Shown piece by piece: positions 19,140-28,266 of a stretch of DNA of 38,727 nucleotides. Numbering within the stretch: position 1 is the stretch's first letter; every line of letters begins with the position of its first letter. Source of the stretch: RGIG8748 sp045539515 (GTDB lineage Bacteria; Bacillota; Clostridia; UMGS1810); the NCBI GenBank assembly GCA_045539515.1, contig JAZQFN010000002.1, positions 1 to 38,727 on the forward strand. Direction: 5' to 3'. A program made the position numbers and the translations under genes. Below the pieces are notes generated by a model. It worked only from the letters and a program-made list of their open reading frames with translations, ran no database searches and had not been told where the DNA came from.

Positions 19140-22052
19140 ATGTTTAAGAAAACCGTTGCATTTTTACTTGTAACAGCAATGTTTTTTAGTACTGCTACTG
19201 TTGCTTTTGCCGGTGCACCTGTGTGGCCCGCACCGTCAAGTAACGGACTCAGTATGCCCTTCAGACCCGATGATAAGTATGTATCACAGCAAAATCCTCC
19301 GGGATTTTCCTGGCAGTACGTTTCAAATGCCAGAAGCTACAATCTTGTTGTGGCAAATGACAAGGAATTAACCGATGTGGTGTATTCCAAAAGCGGCATA
19401 ACTACCAATTATTATACCTTTGATTACACCTTTGAAACAGGAAAGCAATACTTCTGGGCTGTAAATTATGTCAATTCCTCCGGAGTGCAGAGCGAATACT
19501 CTGCACCCAGAAGATTTATCGTTGACCCGGATGCGGGAGAATTCACAATGGAACCCATAGATGATATTCTTGCAAAGATTCCCTCCGGTCACCCCAGACT
19601 TTATGTCAATGACAGCAATATTGATGAGTTTCGTAACATCAAAAACGCCAACAAAACTTCTTTGGCGGTGTACAACAGATATGTAAACAATGCAGATGCA
19701 TATATTAAGGGTTACGCCGACTACGAAAAAGACCCGGTGAATACATCTCAGAATTACTCTCTGGAAGAACCTGTGTTCGAAAGCGGTGTCAATTTGCAGA
19801 CGTATCGTTCCAATGCGGTAAGACCTGCGGAATTTGCAAGAACAATGGGTTTTGCATATCTTCTGACAGGTGAGGAAAAGTATGCAGAACAGACCAAAAA
19901 GAACCTTCTTGCCATAAGTGAGTGGTGTATGACTGATGACGGTAACGGAAATCTTGTGTACGACCCCAACGGCCACACCTCTTACAAAAATCAGGATCAG
20001 GCTCACAGGGAAATTACCTTTATTTCTGCCATGGCATACGACTGGATTGCAGATACACTTACTTCGGATGAAAAGGCAAAAATCCTTAATATGATTAAGG
20101 AAAGAACCGTATATATGGCAACAACCAAGGCACTTATCACCAAAATCCCACAGTCGCCCTACGATTCTCACGGATGGACAGCTTTTGGATTCATAGGTAT
20201 TATAGCCCTTGCTACGTATGGGGATATTCCCGAAGCAGAAGAGTGGCTTAGGGTAGTAATTCCCACCTACGGAGCTATCTGCCCGCCCTGGAGTTATCAG
20301 GACGGAGGATGGAGCCAGGGTACGGACTACTGGCAGTATTCCACTGGCCATGGTCAGGAATTTATCGATGCACTTGCCCACAGCGGTATACTTAATCTCT
20401 ATGATATGGCATGGCTTAAGAATGAATATCTATGGACTCTTTATGTATATCCCAAGGGTTCCTATGGTTCATTTGGTGACGACTCCAACCGGGATAAGTC
20501 TGAAGATGGAATCTACACAACCTCAAGCCTTTTAAACAGAGTGTACTTTACCCAGGACCCCACAACAAAGTGGCTTTTGGATGAGTATGCCAAGACTTAT
20601 ACAGGTACTGTGGCTTCTTATATTACAAACAACAATTCTCATATTACAGCCAAAGCTCCCGATGATTTTCCTTTGGGACACGAATTTGAGGACATTGGTT
20701 GGGTTACCATGACAGACAGCCTTTCCGATACCAACAGAATTCAGCTTACCTTTAAATCATCACACTACGGCTCATACAACCACTCCCACACTGACCAGAA
20801 CGCCTTTATAATTCAGGCATTCGGTGAAAAACTTGCCATACAGGGCGGTTACTACGATGCTTACGGTACAGAGCACGATATGAACTTTACCCGTAAGACC
20901 TTCACCCACAACACCATCACTGTAGACGGCAATGGTCAGCCAAACTGGGATTTCAACGCCAAGGGTGATATTTTGCAGTCTGTAACTCACCGCAGCTTTG
21001 ATTCTGCCACCGGTGATGCTACCAAAGCCTACAAGGGTGCGCTTGATAAGTTTACCAGAAGCATTATCTACGTTCGCCCCGATGTTTTTGTGGTTATAGA
21101 CGACCTGGATGCTCCCGGAAGTGACAACTCATCCTTCCAGTGGTGGCTTAACTCCGACAGACAGATGGAATACACCGACTCCTCTGCCCTTATAAGCCAG
21201 GGCGAAGCCCGCCTTAAAGCAAATGTGATTTATCCTTCGGGAACAAAAGCCGATTACTATGACGGCTTCTGGTACTATGACGAAAACGGTGAAAAGGTTC
21301 ACTGGCCTGCATCGGGTGCTTATGTCAACTCCAATGAACATCACAGAGTAAGCTTCAGCACTCCCGACGTGGCATCTACCAAAATGGTAGTTACAATGAG
21401 TGTGTATAAGGCAGACGAAAGCGAAAATTATATAACCTCGGAACTTACTTCCGACGGAAGATGCATTGTGCTTACATTTGAGGACGGAACTAAAACCTAT
21501 GTAAATCTTACGGGAGAAAGAGTAAGTGCCGACAATGTTGTTTTTGACGGTGATGCCGTAACGGTAAATGAAGACAGCATAATGCTTACAAACGGCACCT
21601 ATCTTGAGTATGAGGGTGAAATTCTTGTGTCCTCCGTGAGAGCTGTAACTCTTGCTATGGGTCACAATGAAATCTCCATAAGCACAATGGACGACTCTGA
21701 CAATTACCTTGAAAACAGACTTACGGTAGGCAATAACAATAAATTTATTGCGGTTGATTCTGTGAGTGCTATTAAAGATTATAAAGGCAGAGAAATTTCC
21801 TCCGAGATAGGTCTTCCTGCAACAACAGTTACGGAAGAAGCAATACTTTTCTATCCGTATAAGGATAACTATATACTTCTTCTTAACGATACGGGAGTTT
21901 TCCTTAAGGCAGAAGATGTGCGTATAGCAGATACCACCGAAAAGACCTTCAATGTAGAGTGGAAGGGAAAAGACATTTATACCTACGATATTGTTATAAA
22001 CAACACAGTTTACGAAAATGTTTCTTCCCCCTACACCGTAGATATAAACTAA
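19140..22052 (+). CDS. secreted heparinase-like lyase C, catalytic piece (premature stop)
   Basis: Third paralogue, 20 bases after lyase B with AGAAGGAAAG as its ribosome-binding site. A signal peptide (MFKKTVAFLL, cleavage near AFA-GAP, residues 24-25) precedes the DUF4962-type sandwich (QQNPPGFSW). The lyase barrel has H344 (SHGWTAFG) and Y397 (QGTDYWQYS), and the beta domain has NHSHTDQN and HNTITVDG. In this copy the Pro of NHSHPDQN is Thr. A fibronectin-III-like domain starts near residue 923 and is cut by TAA at codon 971 (22050-22052). The frame continues without shift to 24170. All lyase residues precede the stop, so a 970-residue product could still be active, lacking only the C-terminal accessory half. 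Confidence 0.85.
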   Translation: MFKKTVAFLLVTAMFFSTATVAFAGAPVWPAPSSNGLSMPFRPDDKYVSQQNPPGFSWQYVSNARSYNLVVANDKELTDVVYSKSGITTNYYTFDYTFETGKQYFWAVNYVNSSGVQSEYSAPRRFIVDPDAGEFTMEPIDDILAKIPSGHPRLYVNDSNIDEFRNIKNANKTSLAVYNRYVNNADAYIKGYADYEKDPVNTSQNYSLEEPVFESGVNLQTYRSNAVRPAEFARTMGFAYLLTGEEKYAEQTKKNLLAISEWCMTDDGNGNLVYDPNGHTSYKNQDQAHREITFISAMAYDWIADTLTSDEKAKILNMIKERTVYMATTKALITKIPQSPYDSHGWTAFGFIGIIALATYGDIPEAEEWLRVVIPTYGAICPPWSYQDGGWSQGTDYWQYSTGHGQEFIDALAHSGILNLYDMAWLKNEYLWTLYVYPKGSYGSFGDDSNRDKSEDGIYTTSSLLNRVYFTQDPTTKWLLDEYAKTYTGTVASYITNNNSHITAKAPDDFPLGHEFEDIGWVTMTDSLSDTNRIQLTFKSSHYGSYNHSHTDQNAFIIQAFGEKLAIQGGYYDAYGTEHDMNFTRKTFTHNTITVDGNGQPNWDFNAKGDILQSVTHRSFDSATGDATKAYKGALDKFTRSIIYVRPDVFVVIDDLDAPGSDNSSFQWWLNSDRQMEYTDSSALISQGEARLKANVIYPSGTKADYYDGFWYYDENGEKVHWPASGAYVNSNEHHRVSFSTPDVASTKMVVTMSVYKADESENYITSELTSDGRCIVLTFEDGTKTYVNLTGERVSADNVVFDGDAVTVNEDSIMLTNGTYLEYEGEILVSSVRAVTLAMGHNEISISTMDDSDNYLENRLTVGNNNKFIAVDSVSAIKDYKGREISSEIGLPATTVTEEAILFYPYKDNYILLLNDTGVFLKAEDVRIADTTEKTFNVEWKGKDIYTYDIVINNTVYENVSSPYTVDIN

Positions 22053-22094
22053 AACGAAGAAATATACTACATAGCTGTAAGAGCTGTTTCGGGA

Positions 22095-24170
22095 ATGTCG
22101 CCCGGCAGATGGAGCGATTATGTTTACTATTCGCCCAATGCAGATGCAGTTTATTCTATGGTTAAATTCATAGAGGACGGCACAAAGGTTACAGCCACCG
22201 CTTATGGAATAAACGAGGATATAACAAAGCTTGATTACCGTATGGTTGTATACGGAGCAGACGGTAATGTTAAAGAGATTATTCCAATGACGGCAAGAGG
22301 AAACGTATACTCCGCAACATCAGATGTTACAGAGGAAGATACCGTAAAAGTAATGCTCTGGACAAAGGAATCCTATATTCCTGTAACCACCTCGGCAACC
22401 TACGGTGCCAACGATACAGCCGTGGGTAATATACTTGTAGACGGCAAGCCTTTAGATGGCTTTAGTGCCAATAAGTATGAGTACAATGTGACTATACCCT
22501 ATGGCACAACAGTTTTTCCTGTTATTAAGGCATCTGCCCGTGACAACACCTCCAAGGTAGGCGTAGACCACGACTACAACAATTTAAGAACATATATTAC
22601 TGTTACAGCCCCCGATGGCGAAAGCAAGAAAACAGTTGTTAACTATGTGCTTGAAAACGAAGGTATTCACCTTATAAAGGGTGCATCCGATGAGGCGGAT
22701 TTTGTAAATGACAGCGGAAGAAAGGATGCTGGCGGCACATATTCCGGTAAGGTATCTTCCCAAAAGGTGGTAGACTTTTCTTATACCATAGAGCACAACG
22801 CCAAGTATAAGGATGCAAGCGGCAAGGTTATAACACCTTCCGAAACGGTTACCACGGACTTTGCCTCAATGCTCAATGTATATACCAACGTGGCACCAAA
22901 CCGCGGCGGAAACAACTTTGGTTCAAAAGTTGTTTCCGACAGAGCGCCAAACACACATAACCACAGCGAGTTTAATTCCCCCAATAAATCATATCTTGGA
23001 TATGACCACATTTTAGCTCCCAACGACGATTTCTTCAGGTTGAAAAATGCATATGCCGACGGCAGTATTAAGAATGTAAAGCTGAACTTTGGCATTGACG
23101 ATAGTGCGGAAGTAGTGGTTCTTTCCAACGATGATATTCCGGCACTGAGAATTGGCGGATTTAAAAAGGATATTATGGAAACCGTGTCCAAGGGCAGATA
23201 TATAAATGCCCCCGGACCCGAGGACTGGTACTATAACATAGCTTTTAATGGTTTTACCGAGAGCGACTTTACCCAAAACAACAATATGCCCGTAAACTAT
23301 GACGTGCTTGAGCGAATGATAGATGTAGCTCCACTTAATGGTTACACTAATTACAGTCAGTACAAAGAAGCTTCACCCTCAAAGGAAAGCTTTGCCATAG
23401 GCAACACCAAATATGCAGTAGATAATGTTTATGTATACGACAATGTATTTACAAAACGCTTTGAGGAAGCAGGCAATGTAGAGCTTGACTTTGGAAGCTT
23501 TACTTCCACACCTCCAAGGTTTATGGTGATTGTAAGACCTCTTACTCCCCAAAAGCCTGTAGCAGACTTTAAGGTAACTGCTCCCAAAGCCTTTGAAGAG
23601 GTGGATTCAAAGCTTCTTGAAGGTACAAACGATAGCCTTGAAACCCACACATCCCATAAGCTTTACACCGAAAACGGAGTTGGGCGAAATCTTAATATGG
23701 GTACTTACTTTCAGCAAGAAAACACATCGGGTAACACCGTCAGTATGATAAATGAATTTCTCGGCATAGAAGGCGGACTTATTATCCCGATTCAGAGTTC
23801 CGTTGATTCTGCCAGGGAAGAAAACAACTGGATGCGTGCTTACTACTACGGTACAGGCAGTATTTCGGGATTTAGCTATCCTGCAATGAAGGACAAAGTA
23901 AACGACTGGTACGAGTTTACTCTTAACCGTTCCGCAGATGTCTATGTAATAGCTTCCGGAAATAAACCCGGCTTTATTGACGATACCTGGCAGCAGCTTA
24001 ACTTCCCCGGAAATGCTTTCTTGCCTATGGGCGCTACAGTAAGCTATGACAAGGTGTATGTTAAACACATAGATGTAGAAATAGGCGAGCCTGTTACGGT
24101 AAGTATGAAAACCCAAGGTATAGGTAAGCTTGGCGCACAGTATTTTACGGTTGTTAAGCCCGTTGAATAA
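22095..24170 (+). CDS. C-terminal piece of lyase C after the in-frame TAA
   Basis: Same frame as the gene starting at 19140; residues 971 onward of a 1676-codon composite. The codons straight after the TAA read NEEIYYIAVRAVSG and align with ESVYSIAVRAKSG of lyase B, so the homology runs through the stop. The ATG at 22095 has no ribosome-binding site and is not a convincing independent start. It contains the end of a fibronectin-III-like domain, a cadherin-like sandwich (nucleotides about 22425-22670) and the unrecognised C-terminal region shared with lyase B, including MVIVRPLTP, NNWMRAYYYGTGS and KHIDVEIGEPV. Unless the stop is read through or is an error, this part is not translated. Confidence 0.8.
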   Translation: MSPGRWSDYVYYSPNADAVYSMVKFIEDGTKVTATAYGINEDITKLDYRMVVYGADGNVKEIIPMTARGNVYSATSDVTEEDTVKVMLWTKESYIPVTTSATYGANDTAVGNILVDGKPLDGFSANKYEYNVTIPYGTTVFPVIKASARDNTSKVGVDHDYNNLRTYITVTAPDGESKKTVVNYVLENEGIHLIKGASDEADFVNDSGRKDAGGTYSGKVSSQKVVDFSYTIEHNAKYKDASGKVITPSETVTTDFASMLNVYTNVAPNRGGNNFGSKVVSDRAPNTHNHSEFNSPNKSYLGYDHILAPNDDFFRLKNAYADGSIKNVKLNFGIDDSAEVVVLSNDDIPALRIGGFKKDIMETVSKGRYINAPGPEDWYYNIAFNGFTESDFTQNNNMPVNYDVLERMIDVAPLNGYTNYSQYKEASPSKESFAIGNTKYAVDNVYVYDNVFTKRFEEAGNVELDFGSFTSTPPRFMVIVRPLTPQKPVADFKVTAPKAFEEVDSKLLEGTNDSLETHTSHKLYTENGVGRNLNMGTYFQQENTSGNTVSMINEFLGIEGGLIIPIQSSVDSAREENNWMRAYYYGTGSISGFSYPAMKDKVNDWYEFTLNRSADVYVIASGNKPGFIDDTWQQLNFPGNAFLPMGATVSYDKVYVKHIDVEIGEPVTVSMKTQGIGKLGAQYFTVVKPVE

Positions 24171-24211
24171 AAATAACAGTTGAAAGTGTTTGGAAAAAGT
24201 GATAGAATCAA

Positions 24212-24240
24212 ATTGACATTTGTCGGTAACAAATGTCAAT
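24212..24240. promoter_or_regulatory. perfect 12-base inverted repeat upstream of the epimerase-nitrilase gene
   Basis: attgacatttgt (24212-24223), 5-base loop cggta, acaaatgtcaat (24229-24240). No T-run follows, so it is a poor terminator. It contains a TTGACA, but no good -10 lies 16-18 bases downstream. It may be an operator or an RNA hairpin. Confidence 0.45.
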
Positions 24241-24246
24241 AAGTTG

Positions 24247-24385
24247 TAAGTAATAAGGAATAGTGAAGAAGTGCGGTACAAATCCGCCAGGGCAGAATTG
24301 TAGAATTTAAATTGGTGTTTGTCAGTCATCCCTGTAAACCCAGACTTACCCTAATCTCTAATCCCTATTCCCTAATCACTATATA
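24247..24385. repeat. degenerate inverted-repeat element before the epimerase-nitrilase gene
   Basis: The left end agtaataaggaatagtga and the reverse complement of the right end (agtgattagggaatagggat, from about 24383 inward) match with a few differences and a one-base gap. The interior holds cagaattgtagaattta, related to the repeat at 4674-4806. It fills most of the 228-base gap between lyase C and the next gene and holds no ORF. Confidence 0.4.
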
Positions 24386-24398
24386 GGAGGTAATTATT

Positions 24399-26456
24399 AT
24401 GTTCAAAAAAGCATTCAGTACCGTTGCCTGTATGACAATGGGATACAAAGAGGTTGCAGAGTATTGCCAAAAGTACGGCATGGATGCCATTGAGGTACGT
24501 CTTGGCAACGACGACACAGTGCTTGGTACTGCCACAATTGAGGAAATGGCGGAGATGAGGGAATACCTTGCCCAAAGAGGCATTGTAATCTCCGACATAG
24601 GAAGCTCCGTATGCTTCAAGGGTTATTCTGCCGAGGGCGTAGCCAATGCAAACAGGTATGCTGAATTTGCCAAAGCATCCGGTGCAAAGGCAGTGAGAAT
24701 CTTCCTTGCCAATTTTGCTGCAAGATACCCCGAAGCACCTCTTACATATAACTATGCAGGCATAGTTAAGGCAATTAAGGAATGTGCGGATTATGCACTT
24801 ACCACAGGTACAGAGGTATGGGTGGAAACTCACAACGAATTTGCTCCCGGAAAAGTTCTTAAAAAGCTTCTTAGTGATGTAGCTATGCCCAATGTTAAAA
24901 TAATATGGGATATTATCCATCCTTACGAAGACAAGGAATCTTTAGAGGAAACCTGGGCTTATATGGGCGAAAGCATTGCTCACATTCATATGAAAGACGG
25001 ATTTGACAGAGGCGATGCCGCTTGGCACGACTACAAATATTCCCGTCTTAATGAGGGCGCACTTCCCATCGTTTCCGTAATGGACCTTTTGGACAGAGTG
25101 GGCTTTGAGGGCTATCTTTCTCTTGAATGGGAATCTGCCTGGAGAGCAGAGCTTAAAGAGCTTCCCATGGATATGGACTATGTGCTTTCTCACTACAACG
25201 ATATGTTTAAAAAGTACGAAGAAAACCCCGTTCCTTCCTTTGGCGAAGAGTGGACCACATTTGATATTTTGGGTCGTACATATCCATTCGTTCTTTCTGA
25301 AAACGGTGTAGAACTCACAATTGACGACAAAGAACCCACACTTAAAAAGTATATGGGTTCCTTTAAGGTAGAAGACGGCAAGACCTATCACATTCATGTT
25401 CCCTATGTTGAAGAAGGATTTAAGAGCAAGAATCACGTGTATGCAATGATTACCACCTTGGACAGTGAGGGCAGGGAAAAGAGAAGAATGTATATGGAAC
25501 GCAAGGTAATCGGTGCTTTCGATATTGTTCTTACAGTAAAGGATGAGGTTTCCTTTAAGATTGAGCTTTGTGCAAGAGATGCAGGCTTTGTTAAGTGGTA
25601 TAAGCCCCTTGCATACGAATGTGCACCCCTTCCCGAAAGAAAGGTTAAAATAGCTTCCGTATTTATAGCTCCCTCGGGCAACACCTATGAAGAAAACTTA
25701 AAGAAGATTGCTGAAAGCTTTGATAAAGCAGCAGCTAAGGGTGTAGACATAGTAAACTATGCCGAAACCATAAACGACAGAGGAACAGTTGACCACGGAA
25801 GCGGCGATGCTGCATTTGAACCTATGGACGGCCCCTTTGTAACCATGATGCAGGCTAAGGCTAAAGAGCACGGCATTTATGCTTTCTTTACTTTCCATGC
25901 CATAGACGAAAAGGGCTACAGACGTAACCGCTATGTACTTATAAACAGAGAAGGTGAAATCTTTGGTACCTACGATAAGACACATCCTGCCTGTGTAGAG
26001 TACGAAAGAGGCGTTGTTCCCGGTGATGAATACCCTGTGTTTGACACAGAATTCGGTAAGCTTGCATTTAACATCTGCTGGGATGCCTACTTCCCCGAGG
26101 TTGCAAGAGCAATGGCATTTAAGGGCGCCGAAATTCTCTTTGTGTCCACAGCAGGCAACCCCACACACCGCCATATTGCAAGAGCAAAGGAAAACGGTAT
26201 GTATGTGGTGGTATCCTGTGCATCAGACAGAGAGGATGCAGGCATTAAGCCTACAAAGATTATATCCCCTGTAGGCACAGTCCTTGCAGAGTGCAATGTC
26301 GATACCGAATCTGCCATTGCAGAAATTGATTTGAACAATCCCGAATATCTTTTCTGGCTTTCCGTGGGCGGTGCGGATTCCAATCCCCACACCGTATACC
26401 ACAACGAGTACAGAGATGACAAGTACGGCGATATATTAAGCGATTATTTAATATAA
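24399..26456 (+). CDS. sugar isomerase/epimerase - nitrilase fusion protein
   Basis: Two enzymes in one 685-residue chain. Residues 1-270 form a xylose-isomerase-like TIM barrel with candidate metal ligands E143 (WVETHNE), D171 and H174 (WDIIHPY), H197 (HIHMKD) and E243 (SLEWES). Residues 285-410 look like a small beta-rich linker domain. Residues 415-685 are a full nitrilase-superfamily domain with the Glu-Lys-Cys triad E456 (YAETIND), K527 (YDKTHPA) and C560 (NICWDAYFPE). The likely roles are isomerising or epimerising a keto- or amino-sugar and hydrolysing an amide or N-carbamoyl bond on a related molecule, but the substrates cannot be read. The start follows TAGGAGG at 24384-24390. No signal peptide, so cytoplasmic. 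Position after the lyases suggests breakdown of their products. Confidence 0.85.
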   Translation: MFKKAFSTVACMTMGYKEVAEYCQKYGMDAIEVRLGNDDTVLGTATIEEMAEMREYLAQRGIVISDIGSSVCFKGYSAEGVANANRYAEFAKASGAKAVRIFLANFAARYPEAPLTYNYAGIVKAIKECADYALTTGTEVWVETHNEFAPGKVLKKLLSDVAMPNVKIIWDIIHPYEDKESLEETWAYMGESIAHIHMKDGFDRGDAAWHDYKYSRLNEGALPIVSVMDLLDRVGFEGYLSLEWESAWRAELKELPMDMDYVLSHYNDMFKKYEENPVPSFGEEWTTFDILGRTYPFVLSENGVELTIDDKEPTLKKYMGSFKVEDGKTYHIHVPYVEEGFKSKNHVYAMITTLDSEGREKRRMYMERKVIGAFDIVLTVKDEVSFKIELCARDAGFVKWYKPLAYECAPLPERKVKIASVFIAPSGNTYEENLKKIAESFDKAAAKGVDIVNYAETINDRGTVDHGSGDAAFEPMDGPFVTMMQAKAKEHGIYAFFTFHAIDEKGYRRNRYVLINREGEIFGTYDKTHPACVEYERGVVPGDEYPVFDTEFGKLAFNICWDAYFPEVARAMAFKGAEILFVSTAGNPTHRHIARAKENGMYVVVSCASDREDAGIKPTKIISPVGTVLAECNVDTESAIAEIDLNNPEYLFWLSVGGADSNPHTVYHNEYRDDKYGDILSDYLI

Positions 26457-26474
26457 AAAGGAAGATAAGCTCTC

Positions 26475-27515
26475 GTGGTAGGAACAGTTATATTTAAAAA
26501 TTTCGAAACAGGCTCCTACAGGGAGATGAAGATTACCGGCTTTGACGGTAAGAATTATACTGATATCGGAAAAGGAGAGTACTTCTCCTGTACAGTTAAT
26601 CTTGACGAAAGAAGCATAGTGTTTGACCGTAAGAGCAGCGAGGATATTACGTTCCACAGTATGGATGAAATATTTCTCGTTGCCCAAAAAGCCAAAAGAT
26701 ATCTTTATCGCAATACATACGCCACCGTTGTTGAGTTTTGTCTTAATATGGACGAATGTACCCTGAGGACAGCATCTTTTAAGTGCGGTGTATACGAACC
26801 ACCTGATGTAAAATCTCTGTTTAACAACAGTGCTTACTATATGCTTATAGGAGAATTCCGCGATAAATCGCCCCTGTGGCTGTCTGCCTTTTGCGATGGG
26901 GTTAATTTTGCCTTTCACAGATTGTTTGGTACCTCAGAGAGATTTTTGTTCTTTTCCTCGGCAGGAATATATATTAATCTTGCAGTATTTCCCAAAGGGA
27001 TTTTATCGGGCAGAGTATCCGGTAAAAGCCGTATAAGATATATTTGCTCCAAGAGGGATTCTTCCCGGGAATTTAATGTGGTAAATACCAGGCCCGCATC
27101 GGTATATGAGTTTCCCGGAGGAACGCCTTCGGATAAATTCATACATAGTATATGCTCCTATCGGTGCACCATGTCAAACCTTTTTTTAAAACTTATATCC
27201 AAGCAGAATTCCATCGTGGAAAAGCTGGGCATAATGTTTGATTGTACGCATATATCGGAAGCGGTTCGGCTTACCGATGATATATACCCTCATCTTCTGG
27301 AGGTTAGCCATAAGTTCTTTGAATACGGTTATCTGGAAGCCAAATCTCATAGCACATCACTTACGATAGGGGATGTTTTGCTGATGGCGAGTCCATCGGG
27401 CAACAGAGAAAATCTTGCCCTTAAGGCAAAGGCAACAAGTGTAAACTTCAGTTTTCTTGCCAAGCTCCCCTGCCCGCCCTATTTTGACGGCGACGGTACT
27501 GCTATATGGGAATAG
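26475..27515 (+). CDS. unknown 346-residue protein between sugar and peptide modules
   Basis: I do not recognise a family. It starts with GTG at 26475, 18 bases after the previous stop, with AAGGAAG about 9 bases upstream, and its stop lies 23 bases before the PqqD-like start, so it is translated as part of the same operon. The protein is soluble, with no signal peptide or membrane segment. It looks beta-rich in its first 180 residues and more helical later (about 240-300). It has numerous cysteines but no CxxC or CxxxCxxC cluster. No nucleotide-binding loop is visible. It could be a regulator or structural partner of either the sugar enzymes or the peptide-processing genes; its function is open. 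Confidence 0.75.
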   Translation: MVGTVIFKNFETGSYREMKITGFDGKNYTDIGKGEYFSCTVNLDERSIVFDRKSSEDITFHSMDEIFLVAQKAKRYLYRNTYATVVEFCLNMDECTLRTASFKCGVYEPPDVKSLFNNSAYYMLIGEFRDKSPLWLSAFCDGVNFAFHRLFGTSERFLFFSSAGIYINLAVFPKGILSGRVSGKSRIRYICSKRDSSREFNVVNTRPASVYEFPGGTPSDKFIHSICSYRCTMSNLFLKLISKQNSIVEKLGIMFDCTHISEAVRLTDDIYPHLLEVSHKFFEYGYLEAKSHSTSLTIGDVLLMASPSGNRENLALKAKATSVNFSFLAKLPCPPYFDGDGTAIWE

Positions 27516-27538
27516 ATTTTAAAACGGAGGAATTAAAA

Positions 27539-27802
27539 ATGAAAATTCAACCCGGATTTACCCTGAAAGAAGTTGCAGACAGCTTTGTTATTGTGCCAAC
27601 AGGCGCAAACATAGTTGATTTTTCTGCTATGATTACAATAAACGAAACGGGAGCTTTTCTTTGGGAGTGCCTTAAGGAAGAGGTAACCGAAGAGGAGCTT
27701 TGCCAAAAGCTTTGTGCAGAGTACGATATAGATGCTAAGACAGCCTTGGCAGACATAAAAGACTTTACCGAAGTATTGATTGCCAAAAAGGTGATTGCAT
27801 AA
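27539..27802 (+). CDS. PqqD-family peptide-binding protein (RRE)
   Basis: Small winged-helix-like protein of 87 residues, the length of stand-alone PqqD/RRE proteins that hold the leader of a ribosomal peptide during modification. Typical features are an early VADSFVIVPTG strand pair, NETGAFLWECLKE, and the helical VTEEELCQKLCAEYDIDAK segment ending in DIKDFTEVLIAKKVI. The start at 27539 has GGAGG 8 bases upstream; an upstream ATG at 27506 overlaps the previous gene and lacks such a site. Its stop codon overlaps the next start by one base (TAATG), pointing to translational coupling with the peptidase. A likely client is the 58-residue peptide at 30702. Confidence 0.88.
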   Translation: MKIQPGFTLKEVADSFVIVPTGANIVDFSAMITINETGAFLWECLKEEVTEEELCQKLCAEYDIDAKTALADIKDFTEVLIAKKVIA

Positions 27803-28266
27803 TGTTTATAAACGAAAATGCTGCCTTCAGCATAAATGACCTTATGCCTCTTATTGAGGATAGCTTAAAATGCGGTCAAAAGGTCAGAATGCAGGTGTCG
27901 GGCATCAGTATGACCCCAATCCTTCACGATGTTCGTGATTCCGTAGTGCTGGAAAAGGCAGAAAAAGTAAAAAAATATGATATAGTACTTCACCGCAGAG
28001 AGAACGGACAGTATATTCTTCACAGAATTATAAAGAAGAAAGGTAACGTCCTTACCATTGCAGGTGATTTTGAAACCGAAAAGGAATACCCTGTATATGA
28101 AAGTCAGGTTATTGCCAAAGTAACGGGTTTTCGCCGTAACGGCAAGGATTACAAAGTAACTGATTTTATAATACGTCTGTATTCCAGATTGTGGGTTCTT
28201 ATATTTCCGCAAAGACAAAATGTACTGTATTTGATCAATGTTATCAGGAGGAAGCTTCATGTTTAA
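27802..28266 (+). CDS. S24/S26-family signal-peptidase-like protein
   Basis: Serine protease-like protein of 154 residues. The nucleophile motif GISMTP places Ser at residue 36. The second box, YDIVLHRRENGQYILHRI, has His at residue 74, so it resembles the Ser/His type (SipW/Sec11-like) rather than the Ser/Lys bacterial type I peptidase. There is no N-terminal membrane anchor; a mildly hydrophobic stretch occurs near the C-terminus (LWVLIF). Such anchor-less S26-like proteins are commonly found with PqqD-like genes and ABC exporters, where leader removal is the suspected role. It overlaps PqqD upstream by one base and the ABC gene downstream by 8 bases. Confidence 0.82.
   Translation: MFINENAAFSINDLMPLIEDSLKCGQKVRMQVSGISMTPILHDVRDSVVLEKAEKVKKYDIVLHRRENGQYILHRIIKKKGNVLTIAGDFETEKEYPVYESQVIAKVTGFRRNGKDYKVTDFIIRLYSRLWVLIFPQRQNVLYLINVIRRKLHV

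Noticed and set aside
19368..20381. 337-codon minus-strand ORF inside lyase C
   Set aside because: It is antisense to conserved lyase sequence, has an unlikely Cys/Ile/Val-rich composition and no translation signals.
22095..24170. Independent gene starting at ATG 22095
   Set aside because: There is no ribosome-binding site, the start falls inside a fibronectin-III-like domain, and homology runs upstream through the TAA, so it is the tail of the gene at 19140.
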